Source: Glandiceps talaboti
Lineage: Eukaryota > Hemichordata > Enteropneusta > Spengelidae
NCBI RefSeq assembly: GCF_964340395.1
Contig: NC_135557.1
Span: 5,210,216 to 5,274,215, forward strand
Direction of reading: 5' to 3'
Length of the DNA: 64,000 bases
Shown here piece by piece: positions 28,272 to 41,790 of this stretch. Both the position numbers and the translations under genes were made by a program. Below the pieces are notes generated by a model. The model saw nothing but the letters and a program-made list of their open reading frames with translations, had not been told where the DNA came from and ran no database searches. Position 1 is the stretch's first letter, and the number at the start of each line of letters is the position of its first letter.

Positions 28272-28879
28272 CACGCAAAGGACGGGTTGCCATAAAGGCA
28301 AAGGGCAGGAGGAGGCCCCCTGTCTAAAGACACACATTCAAGTAAAAGAATACCGTAATGCAGAGCTGTCATGCTTTATAGGCCAAAATGCTATATTATA
28401 AAAGTCCCGTCTTCATATATATCATGTGTCACTCTTGCATATATTGCATTTTATGGTGTACAGACGTCTCCTTAGCTAGCTATGCTAGTTTTTATCATGT
28501 ACATCAGGTAGTTAAAATATAGTTTCAAATAAGTCTATGTAAATAGAGCCCTACAGTCGTATAACATGTACTGTTGAAATTAACTGACTGTCTGGTTTGT
28601 TAAGTTGTAGCACACAAGTAATCGTGTTGGTTATCAGTTGGAAAGTAAACAATTGAGACCATGTGTGGTCATTTTAGTGTCAGTTTACCCTCATGTCTGG
28701 CTGCCGACTCAAACTTCATTGATTACTAGTATCACATCACACATGCACACATACATAGTGTTTTACAAAGACTGTGTCAACTGTATAGTTTTAAAAATGT
28801 TTATCCACATGATGAGCCATGCTAGGTATAGGTGGTCATTTCTGAATGACTATACAGTTGTCTATCCAACTCATTGTTA

Positions 28880-29160
28880 TCTTTGCAATGTGCAAAATCA
28901 TTTGGCTGTTGCTATTGGCGTGGTCTTGTTGCTAGGCACAATTACATACATTTCTTGAATGTTCACTTGTCTAAGAGTCCCTGTTGTCATCTTTGTGACG
29001 TGCAGCACCGTTTGGCTGTTGCTATGGGAGTGGTCATGGTTGCTATGGATATTTACATATATTTTTTTGCATGGTTAATCACTTGAACCAGATGATGTTA
29101 TTTGACCAAATGTACCCTCATTTGGTTGTTGCTATTGGGCATGGTTATGGTTGCTATGGC
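28880..29160. repeat. Dispersed repeat with internal TTTGGCTGTTGCTATGGG units
   Basis: Three related units (about 28900, 29010, 29125) carry TTTGGCTGTTGCTAT and GTGGTCATGGTTGCTATGG. A diverged two-unit copy lies at 35825-36000 with the same spacing (TTCACTTGTCTAA between units). No protein. Confidence 0.7.
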
Positions 29161-29319
29161 GAATTGTGTCAAAATGTTGAACAAAATCTGCAGAATAATA
29201 CTTCTAGAAATATCTCACCATTTCAGTCTCACTGGCCAAGTTTTTGAGATAAATTTGACTAAAATTCACATTTTTATGCCTTTTTTGCATATCACACAAG
29301 ATCACTATATGTTTAATAT

Positions 29320-29690
29320 TTCTCTATCTATACACCCAAGATGCATCCCCATTAAACTTCAGCCCAATCTGCTGAGCAGTTTTGAACTGATTGAATTTCG
29401 TCCAAAAAGACACATTTTTAGCCCTTATTTGCATGTCAATGATTGGATCATCATATCATGAACAATTTCTTAATATAAAGACCCTGGAAAATGTTTCACC
29501 CAAATCTGCCCCATGGTTTCAAGTCTTTTGACCAAATATCACGTTTTTTTACCCAAATCACACACCGCTGGTAAGATCATTTTCCCCAACTAGACACCCA
29601 AGGTAATACACCCACCAAATGTCATGGCAAACAGTTCAGCGGTTTTTGACTAAGTTGTTAACACACACACACACACAACCTGATCAGTTC
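29320..29690. repeat. Dispersed repeat ending in (CA)n
   Basis: The segment with CCAAGGTAATAC, GTCATGGCAA, CGGTTTTTGACT and a CA tail recurs at 35245-35500. Both copies are followed by a TTCAGTTGTGCTA motif. They look like two copies of one non-coding element. Confidence 0.6.
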
Positions 29691-30685
29691 AGTTGTGCTA
29701 GAAAACATGAAACCTTGCTTGCAAACATCCCTACTCATATGCCCACAAGATAATAATCCGAAAGACGAAATATATACAACATACGTCATGCACATGATAT
29801 CCCTTGTTGTGGATCACCTTTCGACAAGATATGAAAGAAATTAACAAGCACATACAACAAAATGTATGCATTTTACTTATCATTGACAGCTTTATTTAAT
29901 TACTGTATCATTACTGAGCACATATTTGAAAAATTACAAATCATAGCTTGAATTCATGCTTGGCCACTTCATTCAACTCAAAATTAATTAATCACACATA
30001 AACATACCAACATTTACACATCTATGATTATTGTCTTCTAAAATAATATCTGAAGATATGGATGTCCTCAAGTACATTGCATTTGATGAAATATTTAGCA
30101 ACTATTGTCCTGTGATGCAGAGTCTGATGAGAGACGTGGGCCGATACACTTTAACACACGTCTATGACAATATTTTGATGTGAGACTTGCGTAAACAACA
30201 CATGACTTCACATCCCTGAGAAATACCGGAATACTCTGGTTGAAAGCGAGGATTTATTTGGTTCGGTTGTAAACTAAAGTGGCGTGCATATGTCTCACTA
30301 GTATGTTACCTTTATGCAAGGTTTGGTTAGAATCTAGAGATATGAAGGTTAACACACAGACAGAACCCAATGTACCTCCGGGTGGTGCCTCCTGGGACTA
30401 ACAAGTCTAAATTGTATATCACTGATGTCCACAATTATGTCCAATGTCACAATTATGACATTTGACGTTGGTGGCGCCATTTTCTAAGTTCTTTAGCCTT
30501 GTGATCCCAGTAAATCAGATATTATTAACTGTTAAAAAGTGGAGAAACCTCAAAATCACTCTTATTTTCCACTATGTGCCTCCCTATGGTTAATGAGTGT
30601 CCAAGAAATGGCTCCGGATGCACAGATGGACACATGCAGCCCACTCTATAAGAATCTGTCCCAGACTACGTCTGGCAAGGGCCAA

Positions 30686-31583
30686 TTAACATGCCTTGTT
30701 CTTTTTATTTTCCCTGTCAAGTAAAACAACAGCCTTGACAGCCCAGTACACACTTAGTAACATGTAGATATCATTACGCTGATAGGGGATCGGGAATGTC
30801 AAATAACTGAAAAACACATGAGACCCTTCAAATTTTGGGCCTTCCCTTAGACATTTATCTTTTCTCTGTGCCATTTTCTTGCAAACATGACCTCTTGATA
30901 GAAGTATCCCTTCTACACCACATGCTGAAACACCGTACACAATATGATGATCCTTTGAGTGAAAAGGTGAATCTTTAGCAGCTGCTGCAAACTGACAAGC
31001 CATTTGTGGGAATGCTGTGGTCATTCCATATTTACCGACTTTATTCTGAAAGTGAAGAAAAGGTAGAATTGTCAGGAGAGTTATCAAGTTTTCAAAATAT
31101 GATTAAAACTATAAATGGTAAAAGCAATTATATATAGATTGCATCCCCAATTTACTTAGCAATATACAAAATTAGATAAAGGTTTGAAACATATTATTGA
31201 TACATATGTATTTATAATATGATTTATAAAACTACTTTGTGTCTCTTACAGTTATCAGATCAGTAAACAGAACAAAGTGTCTCAAGGGTAGATAGAACTC
31301 TGACAGAATGTTTCCATCACAGTACAATCAAATGTCAATAATATCGTCGTTATTATTGACGTATTTAGCCAACTGTATATGAAAGAGGTAAAATTAAATT
31401 TGTTTCTGTGATCGCGCAAGTCCACTCACCACGAGATATAAATGTACTTGAGCTTGCATTTCCCGCTGAGACTGGGTCATCACTTGCCTCAGAACGGACT
31501 CATTTAAATCCAAACTTACATAAACTGCCACTCCTATTCGGAATGTCAACTTTTCAATATCAAAGGAACTTTCCCACATGGTC
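30686..31583 (-). CDS. Last two exons attributed to the minus-strand gene
   Basis: Exon 31583-31430 (ESSFDIEKLTFRIGVAVYVS, donor CTCGTG/GTGAGT) joins exon 31045-30686 (NKVGKYGMTTAFPQMACQFA, ending TAA) in phase 0. The split is clean and both read as ordinary protein. No domain recognised. Confidence 0.6.
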
Positions 31584-34500
31584 CTAATAAGTCAGTGATC
31601 ACAGACTTGCAATATTTGGAATCTCGGTAAATATTACAGAACTGTATGGCATTTGATAACCTTTATTATCATAATTTATTCATGATATACTTTCAGCTGT
31701 ACAGTGTATCCAATGGTGATGTTCAATAGTATTGCAAAATGTCATATATGATAAGTAGCTATTGCATATTTCTCATTAGTTTCATGGATACCTGGGAAAT
31801 GTAGTCACATACGTTACTCGTTTGATGGATAGGCGAAATGGTTTTTGATCAAATACAAGCAGATGAGTGACAGCTGGGAGTGGCAATACAGCGATTCAGT
31901 TGGCCTTTGCAGCTAAGATCATAGAACAACTAGGGAAGTGATGTTCAGTCATTTATCGAACAAGGCCATCACCAAAGTACACAAAACAAACAAAATTTAA
32001 GTGGTGGTACACATGGACCACCAACTTTTTGAATTTGGTGGTCCTAAGTTAACAAGTCTTCATGGAGGGCATAGTCCCCCCCCCCCCACCACAAAAGTAT
32101 TTCTTGTAGTGACTACACCAAGTTTTTTAGTTTGTACATTATGTCGCAGGCTTTCAGTTCAAAAAGGATAACAACTATGGCATGGCCATTAAGGCAATCA
32201 AAAAGATACACTGACAACACCTGAAAGGGTTGTTCATTTCTTATCTATTATGTGTAGATCCTTGACAATTTCAGGTACTTTAGCATTAATATTTATATTA
32301 TCTTAATGATTTCAAAATAGGCAGACATAGCTATTTGACCCTCAAGATGAAGGCCAAGGTCGAAAGTCAGTGTGTCATTAGAAAGCTCATCATTGCTAAC
32401 CACGATGAAGGCACTTGAATAGGGTCTGTATCTGTTAAGCGTCAAGAGTTATCGGCCAAAATGTGAATATTTATGACAAATATGGCTGCCAATGTGCCAT
32501 TAAAAAGCTCATGATATATAACATGGGTGAAGACACTTGAATCTGGTTTCTATCTGTTAAACTTCAAGAGCTATTGGGCAAAGTGTGATTATTTACAACA
32601 AATATGGTTGCCATTTTGCTGTTATCACTGAATTGAAAACGAAGCAATATGTATATGCAGATTATAGCTTCTGACATTAGTACAAGGTTTGGTTGAAATC
32701 AGTCCATGCATATCAGAGATATACATAAACACTTTGACAATAATACGGCTATTTGACCATGGAGATGGAGGTCAAGGTCAAAAGTCAATATGCCATTAAA
32801 AAGCTCATGATTGATTACATCGCCAAAGACACTTGAATGAGGTCTCTATCTGTTAAACTTCAAGGTCTCCATCTGTTAAACTTCAAGAGTTATTCGGCAA
32901 AGTGTGATTACTTACGACAAATATGGCAGCAATTTCACTGTTGTTGCGAGGGTTGTAAAACCAAGTGACGTGCATATGCCCCCCATAACATGACATTTGT
33001 ACCAGGTTTGGTTGAAATTGCACATGCATATTGGAGATACACTGAGGTGGATACGAACGGACTGATAGACAGACAGACAGACAGACAAACGGAGCACAAC
33101 GTAGAGGCTAAAAAGTGGTGGCTTTTGGATGGCAGACCACAGTTAATTTCGAGCCCTGGTTTAGCTTGAGAGATGGTTCAGTGCAGTTATTTTCAAATTG
33201 ATTCTTTTGATCTTGCTGACCATTTCCGCAGGCTAGCGATTCGACTGAAGCAAGATGACCGTAATTTGTACACATGCATAACATGTCGATGGTGCTTACA
33301 GTATCACTTCCTACAGTTCATATTATAGTAGATTATATTAATGAGTAACTTAACGATAAAATCAAAGTATATCATAATAACACACAAGTAGTAAGTACTA
33401 CATATGGCCAAAGGAAAGTTAAAGGACAATTTATCACTCATTCCAAACTATAAGCACCAGTAAGAAACTCGTCACTTTAGATATCAATTTTTTCAACTAG
33501 GGTTTTTGAATATTTTTCTTAGGGAAGCTGAAATTATTTCAATCTAAATGTCCACAGATAAATTAGACTGTCAAAATACAAAAAGGTTGAATACATCTAT
33601 ATGCAGGCACCATATCTGTCAAATATCCCATGAACTAAAAGATTTATTATACACTCGCAATAGTTTGTGATGCAACGACTGCCATAATCTGGGCCAAATG
33701 TGTTGACTTGAGTGGTCAGAGCATGTGCAGAGACAGGCTTCCAGTAAACACAAGTGTGGATATCAAGACACACCATAATGGGATTTTGACGCTAATTTTG
33801 GTAGGAACTTGTCCCACAGACACATCAGAAAAAGTGACCTCAACCACTGGACAGCAGAGCTAAAAAAATGGGCAGGTACTGGTAGAAATTTGGGTTGGGC
33901 ATGTAATTTTCCTGCCAACTGGGTAGGTGGGTTACAAAAATTAATTTTGAAGCCTGGTGTTTGGTGATAAAAAAAAACCATACCTCAGATATCATTATCA
34001 CTTTTAATAAGCTATCGTTGTCGTCCTCTTTGGGGGGGAAAGTTCTCTCATCCTGATATGTTAGCACATCCACATCACATGATGAAGAACATTTCTGACC
34101 ACATACTTCAAAACATCTCATGGTTTGTCTGTCTAATCTGGAAAAAAGAATAGAACCAATGGACATTATATAGCACAACTGCTGACATAATTTCCAGGGT
34201 TTGATTGGTATGAATATTATTAAGATTTTGTGTAATTTGAAATTCAGTTCAGTTGTGCTAAAGATTAATTTCAAGGCTTGGTTTCAAAATGTTCGTAGTA
34301 TGAGAATACAAGCTGTCATTTTAAAATAGTATATAAATATCTTACAATACAACATGTCATGATGTTAATCTGTCAGGAGGCAGATCTACGGTGCTATTGA
34401 TAACGACCGTGCGTGTGTCTAAACTTCACTTTTCCCAGCAGGATTACCCCGAAGCAAATCAGTTTTGAATTTATTAAAATTTATCAAAATTTTGCATTAA

Positions 34501-37500
34501 ATTTTGCCCAGTTTCAAATGTCAAACACAAGAATTTTTGTAACTAGTAGTATGTCTATTTTCTAAACCACAACGGAGTCACCATGTTATCATTTAGCTCA
34601 AAAATTAGATTGTGTGCATTGTCACATAAATTTAGCCAAACAGTAGTGTCGGCTTACGTCTGAATATTTTGCCTAAATGTAAGCTCACACATACCTTGAC
34701 AAACGATATGTGTAATCACAATGTATATATAGTCAGCATGAGTAACTGATGGCTTGTACTGATGTAATGGTACAGCTATGCTGAATCTGAGCGGGTCAAC
34801 AATTAAAGATTGAGGGCGCTCATTAGAACTAACTCATAAATAATTAATAAGGTCGTCTTAGTGTAGAAAAGGTATTACAAACAACAAAAGAACGAGTTAA
34901 AATTGATTTAGAAAAAAACCACCAGATTTTCAAATCACTTTATTACATGGCACCTTGATAGCAAAAAGAACAACAACAAAAATACAAAAAAAATAATAAT
35001 TAAAAAAAACACCTATTATTGTTAAGAAATAATGTAAAATGAGGCTTATTTCAAGCCCCTGTGGTCTAGGTCAAGACACCATTTTTTATACTATCACATA
35101 CACAACGAAAAAGAATCACTAGCGTTTTTATGCACTGGGAACTTGAAAAAAACATTTCTTGATACTTAGATGATTCTGTGCCTACACCAATAAGCTTGAC
35201 AACATGCATGTCACTAATGAACAATTTTTAATGTAAACACTTCTAAAAACCGTTCCAACCAAATTTCAGATCGATCTGTTGAGTAGTTTTGGAGTTTAAG
35301 TTTTTTTTATCAAAAATCACATTTTTTGACCCAAATCCTACACCAGTGGTTCGATTATTTCAGTTTAAAAACATTCCCAACAAGTCAACCAAGGTAATAC
35401 CCACAAAATATCATGGCAATCGGACCAGAGGTTTTTGACTTTTAAGTGGTTTACACACACTCACACACACACAACAATATAGACAGACAGACACTTTGCC
35501 ATGCCTTTAGCACTAGTCTACTAAACCATATCAGTTCAGTTGTGCTAAAAAAAAAATTACTTCTATTTCTTCAGAGTGATGTAGCCCTTTAACTGTGCCT
35601 TGAGGAGGCATACTCACTCACCTTACCTTGTAACCCACATTTATCAATTTGTTATATTCACCACTGTATACGTAGTTAACAACTTGGCTTAGCAAATCAT
35701 CCAACATTCTTTCTGCTAGGTTGGCCGACTCATAAACTTCAAACCATGTTTTGAATAACTGTAGAACCATAATACGGACATCATCAGGAATATCTGAAAC
35801 AGCCTGTTTACAAAAGAAATTCGATATGCGTGATCATTTGGCTGTTGTTATGGGCGTGGTCTTTTTGCTAGGTTCATTTGGACACATTTTTAAAATGTTT
35901 GTTCACTTGTCTAAAAATCCCTGTTGTTATCATTGTAAAAAACACCACCGTTTGGCCGTGGCTATGGGTGTGGTCATGGTTGCTGAGGATATTTGCATAC
36001 GGGGGCTAATTAACATAACAGTTCCACCATACATATGTATGTGCATATGAGTGGAATGGGAGATGTGCTTCTATTGAGTCAGCAGGCCCATCCAGAAAAA
36101 AGGCAGGAGAGCCTTGTCAAAAATGTGATAATACATCATGTGTGCAATGTTACCACTGTATAAACAGGGCTAATGACTTAAGCTTTGGCTGGAGAGAGAT
36201 TATAACGTATCTCCTGATGACCGTCTATGGAATGGCTGTAGACATTATCTTGACAAACTTACCTTATGCTCGTGAAAGTACAGGAGCAGAGAACACTACA
36301 AGCACTTGTGGAAATACCTCGAGTATTCCACACTAGTCATGTAGTTCAGTCATTGTAGAAGAGTGAGCTCAGTAAAAAGGCTATCACATACACTTGGCTG
36401 CCACCCTCTTCGCTTACGTCTCTTCACCATAAACAATGTGGTGAAGAGTGTCAGCACTTGTGAGGGTGATAAATTGTAATATTGCACCCTCACTAATTAC
36501 ATGTATTGTAGTTCAATTATATAAATGTTAAGTAAATACTTACCATGATAATGTCACACATTTTGCCATGAGTCATATTTCCCCGTTTCAGCTCTATTTC
36601 CTCTTGAATGGCTACTGCCATCTTACAAAAGCTGGACTCTGTACATAGAATATTATACATGTACGTAAGTTTTAGTGCAAATTTAGGACACGTACAAATA
36701 TTCAAAATCATGAACAGCTCTTAATAATCAGCTAAAATAAAAACACATGTACAATGTAGCATTTAGATGAAATTTCATCAGGATTTTGAAGAAAATCACT
36801 CACATTTAATTTATGAAATACCCTAACATTGCAAATGCCGGGGTGGGGGGGGGGGGTTTCATTGAAATAAAATTATCACAATTTACTCACTAACCTAATG
36901 ACTTGCATCTACCATTTACTTTCAATTCTCGCTATCTGCAATACAATTCTATGCATCGCTAAGGAGTCAAATGGAACGCAGTCTCGCTACCGCGCTTGCA
37001 TTTGTCGACACCTACACTTCCGGTCGCCTATGTCAATACACGTGAATTTGACTCCACAGTGATGTGTCGAATTTTATTGCAGGTAGCGAGAATTCCAACA
37101 ACCACAACCAACACCTACATGTAATGTGTATTTTGTCACAATCAATGCTAACGCTGGGTTTCAAAAATCATTAGCCACATTAACCACATTTGGCTAATAA
37201 TATTATTCATTTTCAATTAGCCACATAGAAAGGTCATTAGCCACAAACTTTAAACATTGACAATATTACACCGTTTGTTTTTACATTGTCTAATTTCTGA
37301 TATTTTGTCTTATTATGTTATCATTGTTATCGTGAGTATTTTAACAGTAACAGTCATACTAAACTTTGCCGCCATCAAAATCTTGACTCTATAATGCTAA
37401 ACTAAATGTTGCCAGTTTACTATTTATTTCTATTGTAGATGCTAAAATGTGAATTTACATTGTAATGTTCCATCCTGCATTAAATCAACAAATTCATCAC

Positions 37501-39053
37501 ATCTTTTAAAATCATTTTCTCCCCAAGGGGTATTTGTTTGTACACAAGTACAAGTTACAGAGAAAGACGATTAAGCTGTCAAACACATTTATTTTGAGCA
37601 ATACCACAGACCAATCTCTGCACAATATAGACTTGTATTTTTATTTTGTAAATTTATTTTGATTTTTATATTCTTGGTAAATGAAATAATCCAGTTATTC
37701 TGCAACTCTTTATCATGTGAATGGGTGACATAATATTACAATGGGATACATGTACATACATTTTGTTTCACAGTTTAAATTTGATAAGGAATGAGCAAAT
37801 ATATTTTTTAAAATGTAGATGTACCAACAAGAGTATTCTTTTAAGCTCAGTACAACTACAAGAGTACCTTTCAATTTAAATTAACTATAGAATAAAAAAA
37901 CTTTGATTGTCATGAGAAGTACACAAGATTTTAATACAGCTTGTTTGTGAACTACTTAATATTTACGATAACATGATTGTTTAACCAAAAATTCTGAGAA
38001 TATTGAACAGGACTAAATTGACATTGGTGTGCATGGCATCTCTGTTTGCATTCCATAACTACTAGGGCAAGATGACGCAATCCAGCTGTACATTGGTAGC
38101 TACATGTAGTCTGGATGCTAACCTATTGTTTCTAACCCTAACCACAATCTGGTCAAAGTTCCTCAATTCACACACATTCCTGTGGCCCTCCCATAGCGTT
38201 CGTATAAACATGTTTATGTTGTTGTTGCGTCCACATGTCATTTAATTTTTGAAAATGGGATAGTTTACACTTACAGCAAAAAAATCATTATTTTGACAGT
38301 CACAGATAATAACAACCAAATAGAATTATATTTCTTTTTTTCTGCTATTCCGCTATGCAGTTTTGTTTAGCAAAGTAATAAAGTGGTTAGTGGTTTCAAG
38401 TGATGACTCACAAAATATATAATACATTCCAGTCTTATTCACTTTATATTTAAACAAAAAAAATCATACAGATTGATTCGAGTGCCTGTGGTCAAAATCC
38501 AAGCAAATCATTTTCAAAATTATTTATTTACAAAAAGATGAACCTATATATTCAAAGATATTCTCTTACCTTTCAGTTCTTTTTCTATAACATCAATTAC
38601 ATCCTGGCTTACAGGTATAGTACTACCAGCAAACAGAGTGCCGTCGACTGTTTGGAACTCAACGCTCTCAAATAGCCATTGTAGAATGGACATAAACGAG
38701 CGCTTAAAAATGGAACCAACAACATCATTAGCGCAGTGCAGAGGATAAACCGTAGATGAAGGCACTTTTGTAAAGTCGACACGTGGAAATCCACTAGAAG
38801 TAAACTTCAACGCCCTAACTTGTTTGTCAGTCCACGACGATCTATATAAGATTCTTCCAAAATCACTCACGGGGCACCCACAACAAGGCAATGGGGCTGG
38901 CGAATTTAAACTAGAATATGAACTATCGCTTCGTTGACGTTTTCGCATGCTGAAAACATCTCTCAGTCCGTCGTCACTTGACGAATACTTTCTAGCACGT
39001 ACGTGGTCACCCCTTCCATCGGCACCATAACCAGACGTCCGACCTTCAGCCAT
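30686..39053 (-). CDS. Unrecognised protein, at least six exons, minus strand
   Basis: Exons in coding order: 39053-38570, 36638-36544, 35803-35622, 34137-33984, 31583-31430, 31045-30686. The first four join in frame: phase 1 (K/E), phase 0 (IIM/AVS), phase 2 (YKVR/LDR). Exons five and six join in phase 0. Exon four leaves phase 0 while exon five needs phase 2, so a further exon is probably missing between them or exon five belongs elsewhere. The N-terminus is MAEGRTSGYGADGRGDHVRA with an RKRQR basic patch and Ser-rich stretch. Further on are KTWFEVYESANLAERMLDDL and a Cys-rich CFEVCGQKCSSSC. I recognise no domain; it is probably an intracellular protein, as no signal peptide is seen. Confidence 0.65.
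32030..33110. repeat. Dispersed repeat, inverted copy at 63280-63930
   Basis: Segments such as AGTATTTCTTGTAGTGACTA, GACAACACCTGAAAGGGTTG and repeated CACTTGAAT..GTTAAACTTCAAGAG blocks recur on the opposite strand in the last 650 bases of the window. Internally it holds three or four degenerate 190-base units, each with ATTAAAAAGCTCATGAT. It is within an intron of the minus-strand gene. Confidence 0.7.
36924..37094. mobile_element. MITE of 171 bp
   Basis: The ends AATTCTCGCTATCTGCAATA and TATTGCAGGTAGCGAGAATT are inverted repeats with one mismatch; GGAGTCAAAT lies inside each arm in mirror position. It lies in the first intron of the minus-strand gene. Confidence 0.7.
37095..38569 (-). other. 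Intron of the minus-strand gene, no further feature
   Basis: AT-rich sequence with no coding signal, lying between exon one and the MITE. It contains a short repetitive ATTAGCCACA cluster near 37170-37240. Confidence 0.5.
38570..39053 (-). CDS. First exon of the unrecognised minus-strand gene
   Basis: The ATG at 39053 opens a 161-codon exon ending phase 1 at AAAG/GTAAGA. Low-complexity charged N-terminus, then CCGCPVSDFGRILYR and a longer ordered-looking part (FMSILQWLFESVEF). It is the longest exon of the gene and the best supported. Confidence 0.7.
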
Positions 39054-39069
39054 CAGTTCAGTTCAGTAT

Positions 39070-39600
39070 GTTGCAATAGCCAATATTAGCCTGTTTCTCG
39101 ATATACACATGGAAGCAACATACTGGCATGCCACTGTGATCGCTGTGCTGTGATGACTGTCTGTAGATTTTCAAGTCTCGCACCGGAAGCGTGTGTTAGT
39201 TTGTTTTGTATGTTCTCCAGTTTGGTGAAATCTGACTTATTAGCATGGTTGGTGTATTGGTGATTATTTTTATTTCTGGGTAGAGTTCTTGATAGTGTTG
39301 ATGAACTTCTTTCTGTATTTAGTATGAGTTTCACAGTTACTGATGAGGTGTTCTCTTGTTTCCGGTGCTTTGTGGCAAAATATATGCATATATCGTCCGC
39401 TGTATAGTGATTAAATTTGGCTCTGTTGGCTTGAAATCATTCTAGAATTCTAAACTGGTTTTAAAAACTTCAATACTAATATGGTATTAGTAATGAAGTT
39501 ATTAAAACGTAATTGTACCAGTTTAGAATTCTATACTAGCTTGTAGTCTGTAAGTCTCTTACGTTATCCGAAACAATAGACCATATGTGCAGTTGATTCT
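39070..39600 (-). pseudogene. LINE 3' end remnant (split by transposon at 39608)
   Basis: Minus-strand translation gives CHKAPETREHLISNCETHTK, the Cys/His-type motif found after the reverse transcriptase of many LINEs, followed by a frameshift and NHANKSDFTKLENIQNKL. A 95-base foldback (about 39442-39535) interrupts it. The upstream part of the same LINE lies beyond the transposon at 47737-47900. Confidence 0.55.
39442..39535. mobile_element. Short foldback element
   Basis: CTAGAATTCTAAACTGGTTT at the left mirrors ACCAGTTTAGAATTCTATA at the right, with a nearly symmetrical centre (TACTAATATGGTATTAGTA). Confidence 0.6.
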
Positions 39601-39614
39601 GTTGTTTACCGTGG

Positions 39615-39880
39615 CCGAAGACGACAAATCGGTCTTCTAATTCAAGTGTCAGTCTTCTAATTCAAAAATCGGTCTTCTAATTCTAGTGTCGGTCTTCTAG
39701 TTAAAGTGTTGGTCTTCTAATTCAAGTGTCGGTCTTCTAATTCAAAAATCGGTCTTCTCGTTCAAAAATCGGTCTTCTAGTTAAAGTGTTGGTCTTCTAA
39801 TTCAAGTGTCGGTCTTCTAATCCAAAAGTCTTTTCATTCAAAAATCGGTCTTCTAGTTCAAGTGTCGGTCTTCTCATCCA
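39615..39880. repeat. Left terminal minisatellite array, about 20-bp period
   Basis: About 13 units of GGTCTTCTAATTCAAGTGTC alternate with an AAAAATC-ending form. The same unit forms the right array. Confidence 0.92.
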
Positions 39881-40225
39881 GTCTGCAACACCCTCAGTTG
39901 CATACAATCTATCCTTCAGATCTCGACCGTTACACTTTGAATAGCTGCTCACGGGCCTTATTTTTTGGTATTTTCAACTTGCCGTAACTTTCACTAGAGT
40001 TCACCATTTTAGATACTGTAAACTTTTAAACCTCATCTGACACCTCTTCTTTCTTGCCAGCAAAATTGATTTAGGAACTAGTATGCATTTACAAGCAAAA
40101 GCATAGTTTCAGGGCACAGTTAGGGGCATAAAGAGGCAATCAGATGATGTTTGGATTGGTGTAAATTGGCCGATAGTGGATATATTGAGGGTAGGATAGT
40201 GTGGCAGTGAAACAAGGTTACATAC

Positions 40226-40744
40226 CTAAGGGTTGAGAGACATCTGGTATATTACAGGATCATGGTAGCTGTAATATGTTTGCATGACATGGGCATTTCC
40301 AATAGGTGAGTGTGCAGATTTGACATAGATGTGGTCTATTAGGGTGCCTTTGAGTGTGGTAGCTGTTTTAACAACTTGATTGAATTGGAAGCTGGGCATG
40401 AATTTCTCAACTGGGTGAACTTGTTGTGCTAGGAGATTGTCATTGAAGTCTCCACAGATGATGGTGTGGTCAACATTGATTGTGTACAAGGATGCAATGA
40501 GTTGGCTAAGATTGCTGAGGAACAAGCTGGTTTGGTATGTAGGTGGTCTGTATAAACAGACTATTAGGAGAGACATATCAGGAATTAATAATGCAACATG
40601 TTCTATGTTGGTAGGTACTTGTATTTGAATTCTTTGAGCCTGTATGTGGTTTTTGAGATAAACAGCAACTCCTCCATGTTGTTGTGATCTGACAGAGGTG
40701 AACTGAGGTGAGTGGTATGCATCACGTCTGTCTTGACGAAACAT
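40226..40744 (-). pseudogene. Endonuclease/exonuclease/phosphatase-like fragment
   Basis: A 172-codon frame has GGVAVYLKNHI, LLIVCLYRPP, IICGDFNDNLL and GTLIDHIYVK, then YSYHDPVIYQM. This is the order of LINE-type apurinic endonucleases (CLYRPP, GDFN, D-H ending). No reverse transcriptase follows. It is a fragment inside the 8.1 kb element, either cargo or a nested LINE piece. Confidence 0.7.
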
Positions 40745-41524
40745 GTTGTATTCTGGTATTTGAATGTTTGTACTTGGATATTTTGATAGCTGACAATACC
40801 GTGTTGGAGGTGGTAATGTACTAAAAGTTGTGGAGTTGAGGGGTCGTGTTTAAATGCCGACTCATTACATCAGAAGCACATGATGAACAAGAACGTTCTG
40901 GAAGCGTGATTAGCGATCACATTACAGTAAAGACGAGTTTTCGATGTGTGAACCTGTTTTGATCGAATTTGTGCATCATTGGAAATAAAGAACCATGCAA
41001 ACCTGTTAACAGTTGTGTGCACTGCACTTAAATACAAAATAGTTCAGCAGGTTGTAGCATTTCATTGATAGAATAGCGACCCATTTGCATAAATTAACAT
41101 AATCGAATAATTAATATTGTGAGTAACTTAACGATAAAATCAAAATAAATCATAATAACAAACAAGTAATACATATTATTTAGGTTTATTTCAGACAAGA
41201 AAATATCCATATAGAACTAAATGAAAGTATGGAAACAAAAAATATATATATACAAAAGAGGAGCTTAAAAATCCTCTTACACCAAGTATTCCACAGCATA
41301 CTCTGAGACAAAATCATATTTGACACAACAACTGAAACGATAGGATTACACGATAAATAGTCTGTCTAAAAAAAAGTGACTGTTTTTTTTCTCAAAACTT
41401 CATCAAAAGTACGAATAGACAAACTGACAAACATTAAATTATTACTTTGTACAATTGAGTAATTAAAACCAGACAACTTTCTAAAAACCTGAGCATTATT
41501 TAGACTTTGTGCAAGAGCATTTGC

Positions 41525-41790
41525 TTAAAGCTGATTTTCTGCCTGTCTACAGTGAGCAAGCTGCCTTTTAAATTGCGCTCGAGATTTCCTCATTAATTCA
41601 AAGAACGGGCCATATTTATGAGACCCATTTTCTCTCCAGATCAGGAAGTCTGTGCGAGCCTTCTCATAGTGATCACTAATTAGTGTATTCCAACCCGATA
41701 TGACATTCGTACCCATCATACCTGCACATGCCGTTAACAGTGGAAATAGATGAACTGCTTCAGACAACCAATAGCTTCAGCATGAGCTTT
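41525..41790 (-). pseudogene. Chimeric fragment: DUF3987-like start joined to LINE linker
   Basis: The frame begins with FPLLTACAGMMGTN, identical in style to the gene at 61047, then switches to WNTLISDHYEKARTDFLIWR and RAQFKRQLAHCRQAENQL. That second part matches in pattern the segment found between endonuclease and reverse transcriptase in some LINEs. The fusion is in frame. Confidence 0.55.

Noticed and set aside
39615-39880. Possible CRISPR-like array in the 20-bp repeats
   Set aside because: No spacers; the same units form the inverted right end of a transposon.
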